A stretch of DNA of 64,000 nt from Desulfosporosinus meridiei DSM 13257. GTDB taxonomy: Bacteria > Bacillota > Desulfitobacteriia > Desulfitobacteriales > Desulfitobacteriaceae. The stretch is taken from contig NC_018515.1 in NCBI RefSeq assembly GCF_000231385.2, forward strand, positions 4,298,501 through 4,362,500, read 5' to 3'. Shown one piece after another: positions 26,052 to 35,739 of this stretch. The notes under the pieces are model-generated. The model made no database searches and was not told where the DNA came from. It saw nothing but the letters and a program-made list of their open reading frames with translations. The position numbers and the translations under genes are program-made. Numbering within the stretch: position 1 is the first letter of the stretch; the number at the start of each line of letters is the position of its first letter.

Positions 26052-27482
26052 TTATGGATTAGAAATATGTCTTCCCAGAGAAAATAGTCTTACAAATAGT
26101 TTTCTAGTTAAATCTTGCAATTCACGACGATATAAAACAAAAAGGCATCCCAATATAATCATTTGTATACCTAAGAATCTATTACCGTAGTAAGCAAGCA
26201 TCATTTGGACAATCAATAGCAAATATGTCGCAAGTTCTTTGGGCAAATTATTCTTTATTCGTATATATTTAATCATGATATTATACCGTATTGCCCAAAC
26301 AAGAGTAAAACCCACTGCTGTTGCAAGGGCTGCACCATAACCGCCAAGTTTCGGGATAAACAGAAAATTGCCTGCTGAATTGATCATTGCCCCAACCATT
26401 GCAGTATGGGCAATAATTTTTGTTTCCTTAATTGCTACAAATATATGTTCACAAGCAAGTGAAAGTTGGCTCATACACGCCGCAATTAAGAGTGGGGGTA
26501 CAAATTTCCATGCCACATAAAAATCTTTTGCAAAAAGAAGCTGGGCAAGGGGAATGTTAAAAACCATAATTATCGAACAACATGCAACCATCCCAAAACT
26601 GATTGCAGAATAACTATTTCCTAGGAAATGATCTGAATCCTGTGAATCGAATTCTTTAATTGCAGAGATGGAAAATGCTTTTGCTATTACATTTCCCAAA
26701 ACAGAAAGAATTGTTGGGATTTTATAAGCCACAGCAAGGACACCTGTAGCAGATACTCCACAAAAAAAGGTCAAAACGAACTTATCTAATGAATCATTAA
26801 TCCACCAGGATAGCGCACTAAATATCATTGGAATACTAAAATATATCATTTCTTTTCTAAAGACGCTGTCAGCAAAACCTATACGCACGTAAAGGAAGAG
26901 CCTAGCCCCAAAGAAAAGCAGTAAGACACTTGCTGCAGAACCAATTGAATTTGCCATTAAATAACCAAAAATTCCTAAATTTAAAACTAACAAGAATAGA
27001 AGATTGCAACAAATATTAATTACTATCGCTACAACACTACTGACTGTTAATATTTTGATCTCATTAATTCCACGACAAAAGTAAGAAAAAATATTATTCA
27101 AGGCACCTAAAAAATAACTAATGATAATGAACAACAGATAGATCCAGTTTAATGGAAAAACGTCCAGCATTTTTAGACAAATGCATCCAACAATTAACAC
27201 TGCTCCACCAATAAAAGATATTGTTATACCCACGCCAAATACATCACACTTATCGTATCTATTATCCATGGCATAACGCATAACTGCATCTTGCACTTGT
27301 AATGTCAAAATCGGCAATACAAGTTGAACTACATTCGTCAATAAATCAACAGTGCCATAATCTGCCGTAGAGAGACAGCTTGTATATAAGGGAACCATAA
27401 AAAAGGATAAAACACGCGGCAAAAATCCGGCCAAAAAAAAGAGACCTATGTTCTTGATAAGATAACTATACTTTTCCTTCAT
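26052..27482 (-). CDS. Oligosaccharide flippase (Wzx-like), copy 1
   Basis: 476 residues, about fourteen hydrophobic helices, of the polysaccharide transporter/MATE-like superfamily. It begins YLIKNIGLFFLAGFLPRVLSF. It would move undecaprenyl-linked repeat units across the membrane. It is followed by a terminator at 26005-26032. A second flippase is at 28988, so two polymers, or an old and a newer system, may be handled here. Confidence 0.9.
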   Translation of the reverse strand: MKEKYSYLIKNIGLFFLAGFLPRVLSFFMVPLYTSCLSTADYGTVDLLTNVVQLVLPILTLQVQDAVMRYAMDNRYDKCDVFGVGITISFIGGAVLIVGCICLKMLDVFPLNWIYLLFIIISYFLGALNNIFSYFCRGINEIKILTVSSVVAIVINICCNLLFLLVLNLGIFGYLMANSIGSAASVLLLFFGARLFLYVRIGFADSVFRKEMIYFSIPMIFSALSWWINDSLDKFVLTFFCGVSATGVLAVAYKIPTILSVLGNVIAKAFSISAIKEFDSQDSDHFLGNSYSAISFGMVACCSIIMVFNIPLAQLLFAKDFYVAWKFVPPLLIAACMSQLSLACEHIFVAIKETKIIAHTAMVGAMINSAGNFLFIPKLGGYGAALATAVGFTLVWAIRYNIMIKYIRIKNNLPKELATYLLLIVQMMLAYYGNRFLGIQMIILGCLFVLYRRELQDLTRKLFVRLFSLGRHISNP

Positions 27483-27548
27483 TATGTTTGAATCCGTCTT
27501 TCTTAAGTAAATCCATAACCATTTCCGTATTTGCCCTATGTTTAATAA

Positions 27549-28382
27549 TCAACCGAGTTTGTTAGCTAATCCAAGCTTTTTAAGCATATATAACACTGTG
27601 TTTTTTAATCCTATAGTACTAATTTTTTTCTTAACTCTAAACGGGAAATCAATTATACGTGTAATTATGGAAGCACATTTCTGTCCAATAAGTCTTCCTA
27701 ACTTTCTTTCAATATTATGATACATAATTTCTTCTTTTTGCTTCCAGGACATCTGATAATGGTGTATTGATCGTGTATTATTTGTAATTTTTGTATCTCC
27801 CGTAAAGTAATCCATAGGACAAAAATACTCTTTCGGGTATATATAAATACCCTTCACACATTGTATTCCCTCTCGATTAGTCAATCCATGATGTTGGAGT
27901 ATTTGGGTTGTGTGCTTAACAATTGTTGTCTGATTTAATGACCCATCGGCATTTCTAAAGTGTATATCATTATAATACTCAAGTATTGCTCCATATAAGT
28001 AATTGCGCTTTTCAGCTGCTAACCCCAGGCCTGGAGCTACAGTTCCAGGTACACTATCTGCCATATCTACTTCGAATCCCATAAAAGGCCCCCGCGACAC
28101 AAGATCATCAATGTTTCCGATTAGTTCAACATCTGTGTCAAAATACAACCCGCCTTCATGAAACAAAATCCAAAACCGCGCATAGTCGCTTACAAAAGCC
28201 CATTTTTTGGCCTCGTAAGCCTCCTTTACATAGTCACAACAATCAATTTTAAAGTTGCTTTCATTCCACTCTTTAATAACATAATCAGGACAATACTTCT
28301 TCCAACTTTCAATACACCTCATAGTTAGTTCCGGTAAAGGATTCCCCCCAAACCAGCAGTAGTGAATAACTTTAGGTATCAT
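27549..28382 (-). CDS. Glycosyltransferase family 32 (capsular polysaccharide type)
   Basis: 277 residues beginning MIPKVIHYCWFGGNPLPEL, the hallmark start of GT32/OCH1-like transferases, with the DXD motif in FDTDVELIG near residue 100. ATG 28382 follows a GGAG site. The upstream region carries the second copy of the 114-base block shared with wecC. It precedes the flippase by about 66 bases in the same unit. Confidence 0.9.
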   Translation of the reverse strand: MIPKVIHYCWFGGNPLPELTMRCIESWKKYCPDYVIKEWNESNFKIDCCDYVKEAYEAKKWAFVSDYARFWILFHEGGLYFDTDVELIGNIDDLVSRGPFMGFEVDMADSVPGTVAPGLGLAAEKRNYLYGAILEYYNDIHFRNADGSLNQTTIVKHTTQILQHHGLTNREGIQCVKGIYIYPKEYFCPMDYFTGDTKITNNTRSIHHYQMSWKQKEEIMYHNIERKLGRLIGQKCASIITRIIDFPFRVKKKISTIGLKNTVLYMLKKLGLANKLG

Positions 28383-28408
28383 AATTTCTCCTTAGATAGG
28401 GTTAATAA

Positions 28409-28522
28409 AAATGTAAAATTTTTCAAATTATCATTAAGCTACTTCTACGCGAACATAAATAATCCTTGCAAATTATCAAAATTAAATATTTCTATATTTA
28501 TACATAAAAAGACAAGATTCTG
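28409..28522 (-). promoter_or_regulatory. Duplicated 114-base upstream regulatory block (copy 2)
   Basis: Gap-free counterpart of 25831-25944, here only 27 bases before the GT32 start. The equal length of both copies and their position before two EPS units point to a duplicated promoter or operator. The half-site ATTTTGTAAG of copy 1 is degraded here to ATTTTTCAAA. Confidence 0.5.
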
Positions 28523-28545
28523 AGTTAGCAATAGAGCGAGCATAA

Positions 28546-28590
28546 AAATAAGTCACCTACTAGCATTATTTGCTTGAGGGTGACTTATTT
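28546..28590. terminator. Strong hairpin terminator, probably bidirectional
   Basis: Perfect 12-base arms AAATAAGTCACC (28546-28557) and GGTGACTTATTT (28579-28590) with T-rich or A-rich flanks on both sides. It ends the unit containing the 28657 gene and shields the GT32 promoter region. Confidence 0.8.
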
Positions 28591-28656
28591 TTATAACATT
28601 CCCGCCCTGTTTTCAAAATTTGTGGGTATCTCTTCTACTTGGTAATATTGAACGAA

Positions 28657-28977
28657 CTAGCTGGCAGTACGGCATGAAGATTTATCTTGAGCATCTAGAG
28701 AGAAACTTTTCCCATTAAATGAGAATGATTTTGACACATTAATACCGAGTGAGGTTAGTAATTCTGATGTTGATCCCAAGTCTGTTTCATTGTATTGGTT
28801 AACTGAAATAGACCCATTTGCAACTGAATAATGAAGTCTAAATCTATTAGCCATTAAGCCCGCTTTTTCCTGTTGAGCAGGTGAATAACTAAAATACACA
28901 TCGGTAGCCAGCTTATTCCTAGGACTATCAATAGGTTCCTTATCGGTAATTGTCATTGAAAAACTAGTTGAAGCCAT
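28657..28977 (-). CDS. Small protein of unknown function
   Basis: 106 residues with no signal peptide or membrane helix and alternating short beta-type segments (SFSMTITDKEP, RFRLHYSVANGSISVNQY). I recognise no family. It starts 11 bases after the flippase stop with only a weak ribosome site, so it may depend on coupling to the flippase gene. It is followed by a strong terminator at 28546-28590, which supports it being the last gene of a unit. Confidence 0.45.
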   Translation of the reverse strand: MASTSFSMTITDKEPIDSPRNKLATDVYFSYSPAQQEKAGLMANRFRLHYSVANGSISVNQYNETDLGSTSELLTSLGINVSKSFSFNGKSFSLDAQDKSSCRTAS

Positions 28978-28987
28978 ACATTACCAT

Positions 28988-30388
28988 TTATGCACTATAT
29001 CGTCTCAACCTTTTAATCAAAGGGTAAATCAATGCACAGTTCAACCAAACAGCATAAATTATGCAAACCATGCAAAGAAAAATGCAAAGAATCAAGCTAT
29101 CAAAAAGCATTGTAATCCCAATCAATACCAGACATAGTCCCCCTAAGAGGATGAACTCCTTCCAATTCACTGCCAGAGTAAAATACCGTTTCGTATGCTT
29201 GAGCCGAATGATAAACAGGAACTGATATGCCGCAAAAGTTGAAAAACTTGCTGCCTGCAAACCAATGAACCGAATCAGCGCAATATTGATAGCGACATTC
29301 AATAACGCAGCCAATATTGTTGTCGCAAGACTTCGCTTCGTTTCTTTAGAAATCTGATATCCCAAACCCAGAAAACTACACAATGCACTAAACATAGCTC
29401 CCATAAATAAGAAGCCTGTATAGAGCCAAGCCGATTTATATTCAGTAGCTACGAACAGTTCGATGACGAGTTTTGTTGCAGGAATAGCACACATACACAA
29501 TGAGAACAGTAGCACATAATATCTGTGAAAAATATTGCTGAAAAATTCATTGCGGTTCGATGTTTTGTATTCTTTAATAGCTGACTCTTGCCATGCTAAG
29601 TAAAAAATGCTTGTAATGGTCGTTAGTATGGTTGGGAACTTGTTGGCCATAGAATAAATTCCGTTGAACTCCATGCCTAAATAGAACAGGATTATATATC
29701 TGTCACATGAGTTCACCACCCACCAGGAAATCGCGTTTGGAACCAAGGGTGCAGAATATCGCAGCAGTTTTTTAGCTACAACCTTGTCCAATCCGTATTT
29801 CAGAACGCCGCGCAGTTGTTTTATCCAGACAAACAGAAAGACAATGCATGCAACATTTGCAATAATCATGGAAATCAGCAATGCAATCACGCCAAGTCCC
29901 AGTACCATTAGTCCAATGACCTGACAAATCAACATTATTAGGCTGTTCAATATACCGCAGAATGCATATACCTTGCTCTCACCCAGGCCGCGAACAGTGT
30001 CTTGCAAATAGGTAAAGAACATCATGCTTGCGAAATATAGTCCGATCCAGCCTGCATATTCCAAGTGATATACCCATACTAGCGCAATAAAACATAGTCC
30101 AGCTGCACTTGTAGTCAGGCAAAGGAACTGAAATCCGGTGCTTAGAATTTTCTGCCTATTTTCATTTTCTCCGCCTATCAGATAACGATATACGCCGTCA
30201 TTGATTTGAAAAATGATAAGCGGCTGCAGCAATGCAACAGTAGCAAGGATCAAGTCATAGTATCCCATATCATCCGGCCGGATAAAATTAGAGTAAACCA
30301 ACACCATCACATAGGCAAGGACTTTCGAGCCAAAATTGCCAATTGCAAATACAACAGTTTTTTTAATTAGCGTTTTTTCCCTATTCAT
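28988..30388 (-). CDS. Oligosaccharide flippase (Wzx-like), copy 2
   Basis: 466 residues with about fourteen hydrophobic helices, polysaccharide transporter family, beginning TLIKKTVVFAIGNFGSKVLA. The ATG at 30388 has AAAAGGG upstream. It resembles the 26052 flippase only at family level (shared APLVPNAISWW / SIPMIFSALSWW region). It is preceded by ~590 bases without an intact gene, then the pyruvyl transferase, and belongs to the second EPS block. Confidence 0.9.
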   Translation of the reverse strand: MNREKTLIKKTVVFAIGNFGSKVLAYVMVLVYSNFIRPDDMGYYDLILATVALLQPLIIFQINDGVYRYLIGGENENRQKILSTGFQFLCLTTSAAGLCFIALVWVYHLEYAGWIGLYFASMMFFTYLQDTVRGLGESKVYAFCGILNSLIMLICQVIGLMVLGLGVIALLISMIIANVACIVFLFVWIKQLRGVLKYGLDKVVAKKLLRYSAPLVPNAISWWVVNSCDRYIILFYLGMEFNGIYSMANKFPTILTTITSIFYLAWQESAIKEYKTSNRNEFFSNIFHRYYVLLFSLCMCAIPATKLVIELFVATEYKSAWLYTGFLFMGAMFSALCSFLGLGYQISKETKRSLATTILAALLNVAINIALIRFIGLQAASFSTFAAYQFLFIIRLKHTKRYFTLAVNWKEFILLGGLCLVLIGITMLFDSLILCIFLCMVCIIYAVWLNCALIYPLIKRLRRYSA

Positions 30389-30980
30389 TAAATATCCCTT
30401 TTGTTATTTTTGTTAATATTCTTCCATTACCATTTTTAGTGCACGTTTATGTACATCAAGCATTCTTTTAACTTAGTGTTACTCACCTGCGCTATAAATC
30501 TCCTTCTGCCCCAACTTAGTTTGGCAAATCATAAGAAGTTTATCTCATTGAAGCTGTTCTAATTAAATTGGCCAAAAATTCTTATATCGTTTCAAGGTCT
30601 ATTTGCTTGGTGTTACGGATTAAACAAATCGACTGCGTTTTTGCTACCGAACCGAAAATGATCTGTGTGGGCCAATAGAAATAATCAAGGTGAAGAGCTA
30701 GCTAAAGGCAAGCTGAAGAAACACAGTGTCTGCAAAACTGAGAGGTAAAGCCAAAACGAGTTAATAATAACCGTAATAAGTTTCTTCCACGAGGTGCAAC
30801 CAAACAAAATCGGAGCTCTGCTTATTGTCTTTATTGGATCCTCACCACGTTAAAGAACTCCTTACACATCCATAAGTCATCATACGAACATCTGCGAATT
30901 GTGTGAACTCCCGTAATATTGATATAAAAGCGCCGTCGCGTAGATAATCAGTCCTTAAACCGTGCCTCAAATCACAAGAG
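30389..30980. other. 592-base stretch with no intact gene, probably degraded
   Basis: No frame has a start, ribosome site and convincing length. Short protein-like stretches occur on the minus strand, for example LRHGLRTDYLRDGAFISI ending at a TGA near 30837, and LDVHKRALKMVMEEY ending just before the flippase. These suggest remnants of one or more lost EPS genes. I cannot name them. Confidence 0.4.
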
Positions 30981-32078
30981 TTAGTTCCACCCGCCTAATT
31001 TTTCTTGTAGCAAGGCGACGTACCGATTCATTACATTCTTTTTGTGTTCTACCAACTGTAAGGAAAGTGTCTCCACCTTCTTCCCCGCTTTCATTTCTTC
31101 TATCAAACGAATGACTTCCGATATTGGTGTGCCAATGTCTATTGAAGAAGCTAAAAAACCATCCGTCGTCTTAGATCTACTGTCGTGCCGAATCATGATT
31201 CCTGGTATGCCTAAAGAAGCACCCATACCTATGCCATGCACACGGCCACCAATCACCAAATCAAAGGATTTGAAAATATTAGCATAATCTTTCGAATCAT
31301 ATGAATAGTAAATATCAACTCCAGGAAATTCCCTCATAGCCTGATCCAATTCGTCGATATAATGACAGACAATACCAACATCATATCTTTTGATAATTTC
31401 CGGGAAGAGTTTCATCAAGTAGTTATGCATCACATTTGAAACGTTATTCCCAGAAATCGTGTAGCTTGTGGCGTAGATCAATCCTATTCGATTAACATGC
31501 GTTACGACATGATTACTGTTTGCGGCCAATAATGCTGGACAAGGAACATATTTCGCACCATACTTCTCCAAAAGTTTTTCCGTATCTCTTTCACGAGTCG
31601 TTATTATTTTTGCTTTTTGCAAGACACGGTCAACCGCAGGAATAGCGGAGGAAAACGCCGATCGGTTGCCTGCGCCCAGTCCTAAAAAAATTGTTGGAAT
31701 ACTTGCAGCTTCTATTGCTTCGTACATAGGAATCAATCTACTCCCGAACCATTCTGGAGAACCCGCAAACAAAGCTAAATCGATGTTTTCTGGATTCATG
31801 TCATCCTTATAAGAATTGTCAAAGTGGCCAATCCTTAATGCTTCTTGAAGAATGCCTTTTCCCCTAAAGTTTTTCTTGTCCCACCAATGTGTCAACCTCA
31901 TTTTTCTGGATGGATTTCGCCATTTGCTTCCTCCGCGAATGTCTGGATTTCGATTAAAAATAATGGGATTATATCTGTCTCCAAAGGCTTCCGTAAGTAT
32001 ATTCAATGTACCCTGCATAATGAATTCATCCCCAGGATTCCATTGACGTGTCGTTGAGATCAACACATTTTTTCTCAT
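30981..32078 (-). CDS. Polysaccharide pyruvyl transferase-family protein
   Basis: 365 residues of the CsaB/WcaK family. It has NPGDEFIMQGTLNIL near the N terminus, IFLGLGAGNRSAFSS in the middle and VIGGRVHGIGMGASLGIPGI near residue 275, the conserved GGRxH...G pattern. It would transfer pyruvate from PEP to a sugar of the repeat unit, adding negative charge. AGGAGGT precedes the ATG. It is flanked by a GT4 gene upstream and a degenerate stretch downstream. Confidence 0.88.
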   Translation of the reverse strand: MRKNVLISTTRQWNPGDEFIMQGTLNILTEAFGDRYNPIIFNRNPDIRGGSKWRNPSRKMRLTHWWDKKNFRGKGILQEALRIGHFDNSYKDDMNPENIDLALFAGSPEWFGSRLIPMYEAIEAASIPTIFLGLGAGNRSAFSSAIPAVDRVLQKAKIITTRERDTEKLLEKYGAKYVPCPALLAANSNHVVTHVNRIGLIYATSYTISGNNVSNVMHNYLMKLFPEIIKRYDVGIVCHYIDELDQAMREFPGVDIYYSYDSKDYANIFKSFDLVIGGRVHGIGMGASLGIPGIMIRHDSRSKTTDGFLASSIDIGTPISEVIRLIEEMKAGKKVETLSLQLVEHKKNVMNRYVALLQEKLGGWN

Positions 32079-32096
32079 TTCTTACCTCCTAAACCG

Positions 32097-33305
32097 TCAA
32101 AACCCATTGCCGGTTCTCTTCACCATATCAACGTAATCTTTTACTGATTGTTCCAGATTGAAATTCCGCTCAATGACTTCGTGCTGATTTTCCAAGAGTT
32201 TTTTAAGGTCAATTTCACCACTAAGCAATTTACAAATGATCGTAGCATAGTCTACTGGATCAATGCAACGGAAATAGCTGACGCCATTTTCTGCAGGTAT
32301 TCCCTCAATCCCGATGTCGTTGGTCAAAATCGGTATACCCGCAGAAAGCGCCTCAATCACTTTTACCTTTATTCCTGCCCCAGTCAGCAACGGAGAAACA
32401 AAACACATACTGTGGGCGAAATAAGGCGTTTCGTCCTCAACAAAGCCGGTTACAATTACTTTTTCGCTTTGGCTGTGAATAAGTTTTGCCGGCGGCCGGT
32501 TTCCTGCAACAATGAAGCGTACATCCTTATCAACCAACAACGGCATGACATTTTCAACAAACCATATTGCGGCCTCATAGTTTTCCGGTCGGTACATGGC
32601 ACCCCAAAACAGGATATCGTGATTGATTTCAGTACGCACAATATAACGCATGTCGTGGAAGTATGGTGTCAAAACATGGATTCTATCACTATCAATACCG
32701 TGTTGAACCAGAAGAGCCTTATCTTTATAACTGTGTGGCATTACGACAGAACAGCAATTGAGCGCAGATAATTCCGCCTTTTTTAATTTCATATAATGAG
32801 ATTTCAATCTTTTTTGCTTATATCCTGATGCCTGTAAGTACTTTCGCTCTGCACCCAAAAAGCTGACATCATGTTCGGAAGCAATCAGCTTAACCTTCGG
32901 ATAGGTTCTATAGATTACCGTCGCAAGCAAGGCGAAATCTGTCCACTCCAGTTCAATTACATCCGGTGAAGCATTACTGGCAGATAATTTTGCTAGATGT
33001 TTCATAATCTCGGTCTTTTTGTATGTTGAGAACAAAGCGCCATATGTGGATATTTTCCCCATGGCATCCACAAGTACTCTTGTTACATTTATATCCATTG
33101 AACCACTGCTTAGCAGGATGGTATGTGGAATCTGATATTCTTCCAAATCATATAGATGCAAATCACTTTTCCGGCTGAATCCGAGAATTGACACCTCGAT
33201 CCCCGGCTCAGCTGCCAATCTTTTAATATAATAATTATAAGTTTTACCACCCGCATGGCCAATCCTTTCGTATGGAATGACCGGCGAAATCGATAGAAAC
33301 CTCAT
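32097..33305 (-). CDS. Glycosyltransferase family 4
   Basis: 402 residues with a GT-B fold. FWGAMYRPENYEAAIWF starts the C-terminal donor domain and FVSPLLTGAGIKVKVIEAL with GIPILTND carries the nucleotide-sugar site. It resembles GT4 proteins using the Glyco_trans_1_4 domain. It follows degraded DNA containing IS and polymerase fragments and precedes the pyruvyl transferase by 18 bases. Confidence 0.88.
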   Translation of the reverse strand: MRFLSISPVIPYERIGHAGGKTYNYYIKRLAAEPGIEVSILGFSRKSDLHLYDLEEYQIPHTILLSSGSMDINVTRVLVDAMGKISTYGALFSTYKKTEIMKHLAKLSASNASPDVIELEWTDFALLATVIYRTYPKVKLIASEHDVSFLGAERKYLQASGYKQKRLKSHYMKLKKAELSALNCCSVVMPHSYKDKALLVQHGIDSDRIHVLTPYFHDMRYIVRTEINHDILFWGAMYRPENYEAAIWFVENVMPLLVDKDVRFIVAGNRPPAKLIHSQSEKVIVTGFVEDETPYFAHSMCFVSPLLTGAGIKVKVIEALSAGIPILTNDIGIEGIPAENGVSYFRCIDPVDYATIICKLLSGEIDLKKLLENQHEVIERNFNLEQSVKDYVDMVKRTGNGF

Positions 33306-33549
33306 TATTCCGCTCCCTTACTGCACTCCTATGGTAATCGATGCAGCATCTCTTCCAATAAAGCACATACTCTATCTACAGTTTATTCTTCTTAATAAGT
33401 CCAAACACAAGAATTCTTAGCTGGTTGATGAACGTGTAAGCTATGTAAGTCTACGGATCAAGCATAGAAGCAAATATGCAACGATGATGGTTCAACAGAA
33501 TCCACAGTATTTGTCTTGAAAAGCATATACCGATACGACCATAAGATAG

Positions 33550-33760
33550 CTAGAATAAGCAGTACATCCAACCCATCATTCGTTTTTTGATTATCTTCTC
33601 AATTCCTTTCTCTCCATGCAGCCCTTCCCTTATTGAACAGCATATTTGCTACCAGCGGTATCCCAATTTCTAGAATACAATAAGCTATCCACCAAAAACC
33701 CTCCTTTTCAAGTACGGTGTATGCGGCAACATAATAATCAGGGAGCGTACTTTATACAAC
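33550..33760 (-). pseudogene. Fragment of a membrane protein gene, possibly a polymerase
   Basis: A minus-strand frame reads LPDYYVAAYTVLEKEGFWWI and onward through a hydrophobic segment (AYCILEIGIPLVANML) to a TGA near 33602. A second frame then continues with LDVLLILAILWSYRYM. The PDYY...WW pattern is reminiscent of EpsG-like polymerases. No start or complete gene remains, so it is a decayed remnant. Boundaries are approximate. Confidence 0.4.
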
Positions 33761-33840
33761 AGCTATATAGTTTAAACTACTGTTAGAATAGATAGAGATT
33801 TTCCCAAGTTTATTATAAAAAAACCTGGATGAATGTTTAA

Positions 33841-34325
33841 TGGGAAAACACAAACAATAATATAAGTGATGAATTCAAGCAAGATGCTGTAGACTATTAT
33901 CATTCATCTGGCAAAAGCCTAGTACAAATAGCCAGCCATAGACCTTAAAGTTAGCAAGTCAGCCTTAAGTAAATGGATGACAAGTGCTATTACAAATAAT
34001 GGCACTATTAATCACAGGGGTCGGGCTTTCATCGATTCTGATTTCGATAATAAGCTTAAAAACGTTCTTAATAGAGACTTTAATCCGAAGGCAGCCAACA
34101 CTGTTTGGGTTACGTATATACGTATGTTTACACCCTATCTGGATTTGTTTATCTGACGCGTGTGATGGATCTGTCCTCTATGAATATCATATGCTGCAGG
34201 TATCGGATAGTTTATCCACAGAGCATGTATTAAAGGCCATTGAAAAAGCTAAAGTGATTCAAAATCAGCCTGTAGTGACCCATAACGATAGGGAGTTCAG
34301 ATCCAAAATCTTGATAGAAGACTAA
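33841..34325 (+). mobile_element. Remnant of an IS3-family insertion sequence
   Basis: One frame reads ISDEFKQDAVDYYHSSGKSL, as in an IS3 OrfA helix-turn-helix. A shifted frame continues VSKSALSKWMTS and runs straight into OrfB-like NRDFNPKAANTVWVTYIRM. Another frame gives LSDACDGSVLYEYHMLQVSD and VVTHNDREFRS, corresponding to the integrase core around the second Asp. Stops, frameshifts and an internal deletion make it inactive. I could not define the terminal inverted repeats. Confidence 0.8.
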
Positions 34326-34500
34326 AGTTTTAACATAGCAAATGGATCAGCAAGATTAGCATATGCTTGCCTAAGCTAATTGTTCTAATTATTGCTTTGT
34401 TTGAAACTCACGCTATCTGCAAAGCCTGAAATCGAACAAGTACAAAAAACAAAGGATTTGTAAACACCCAGCTGAGCTCAATATACCACAATCATATACT

Positions 34501-35694
34501 TCATATGCTTACACGTACACGCTTACTTATAAGACTTAAACCAACAGCTATAAAATAGAACAGTGGCACTATAAATATAAGTTTATAACGTGGGGTTAAA
34601 TATTCTATACTGTACGGAATCGAATAAAACATTAGGCAGTTAAGAAATAGTATGCTCCAAAAACTCCAGTCACTAGTTCTTTTCCTCATTAGTATAAATC
34701 CCAAGAAAGCAAGAACTACATATGGTATATTCCAAACAGACTGAAGAAAATATTCAATCGTCACCCATGATGGGTCTCTAGCCAGATGAACCAAGTTCTC
34801 AAATTGATTCATCACATTTGGGAACAGAAGTAAATGCACCATTTCAGACAGGTTTACCGCACCAATATTATATGCCCATCCTAACAAATTTCCGATGTAA
34901 TGCACTATTGAAGAACCAGCAAGCAAAATCCCGCATAGAGCCATGTTTACTATGCTGCCAATTCTCTTGTGGAATATGTAATATGCTAAAAGCGGTACAA
35001 TATATACAATAGTAAGTGGACGTATCAGTAAACAAAGAGTAGACAAAACTCCACACTTCAAATATTTTTTTCCTGTATTTTCTTGAATAGCAATAGCTAA
35101 CAACTCAACCATGAGCAGCAAATAAATTGATTCTCTCAATAATTTGTAGGCACTAAACTGTATAATTGGGCAAAACAGGAAAGCAAAGCAAACCGATATA
35201 TACGGAATTTTTTTTGGCTTCTCAATACGATTCTGTATTGCAAGCACTGTATTCGACAAATCAATTCCTGCAATGAATACCATCATGCATTGGACCACAT
35301 AAAACAGATATAAGTTCACATGTATATCAAATATTGTCGGATAATATATTGCAGAACTCACCCAAGCAGCATATAAGTATTGCCCTAGATTACTTATTGA
35401 TAATGCCCTATTGCTTAAATCGTAGTCTAAGCTACTTGTAACTAGTAGATATAATCTATCCCACGATATCCCTGAATGCATTGCATCAGCTGCTCTAAAA
35501 ATCCAACCTGTATCATTATCATATGGTATACCATACTCCCAACCCACCGAATTTTCGACATACAGTTCATATGCAACCATTGCAACTATGTAGATAATAA
35601 AAAAAGAAATTAGAATCTGACGCTTATACCTGCTCAAGGCATGCAATTTCTTATAAAAAATATAGCCAAAAATCCACATATAGAGCAGTATCAT
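34501..35694 (-). CDS. Polytopic membrane protein, probable EPS polymerase or glycosyltransferase C-type
   Basis: About 397 residues from ATG 35694, where GGAG lies 7 bases upstream (ATG 35712 has none). There are ten or more transmembrane helices. A large early loop contains PYDNDTGWIFRAADAMHSG, similar in position to acidic loops of Wzy/EpsG or GT-C proteins. It lies between IS debris and a WbsX-type gene. As the only such protein in the second EPS block it is the likely polymerase partner of the 28988 flippase. Confidence 0.6.
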   Translation of the reverse strand: MILLYMWIFGYIFYKKLHALSRYKRQILISFFIIYIVAMVAYELYVENSVGWEYGIPYDNDTGWIFRAADAMHSGISWDRLYLLVTSSLDYDLSNRALSISNLGQYLYAAWVSSAIYYPTIFDIHVNLYLFYVVQCMMVFIAGIDLSNTVLAIQNRIEKPKKIPYISVCFAFLFCPIIQFSAYKLLRESIYLLLMVELLAIAIQENTGKKYLKCGVLSTLCLLIRPLTIVYIVPLLAYYIFHKRIGSIVNMALCGILLAGSSIVHYIGNLLGWAYNIGAVNLSEMVHLLLFPNVMNQFENLVHLARDPSWVTIEYFLQSVWNIPYVVLAFLGFILMRKRTSDWSFWSILFLNCLMFYSIPYSIEYLTPRYKLIFIVPLFYFIAVGLSLISKRVRVSI

Positions 35695-35739
35695 CTTATT
35701 TCTCCATTCCATTGCTTTATGATTAAAACTTAGTTATCC

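Noticed and set aside
32148-32771. Plus-strand open frame of 207 codons
   Set aside because: Antisense shadow of the GT4 gene at 32097-33305.
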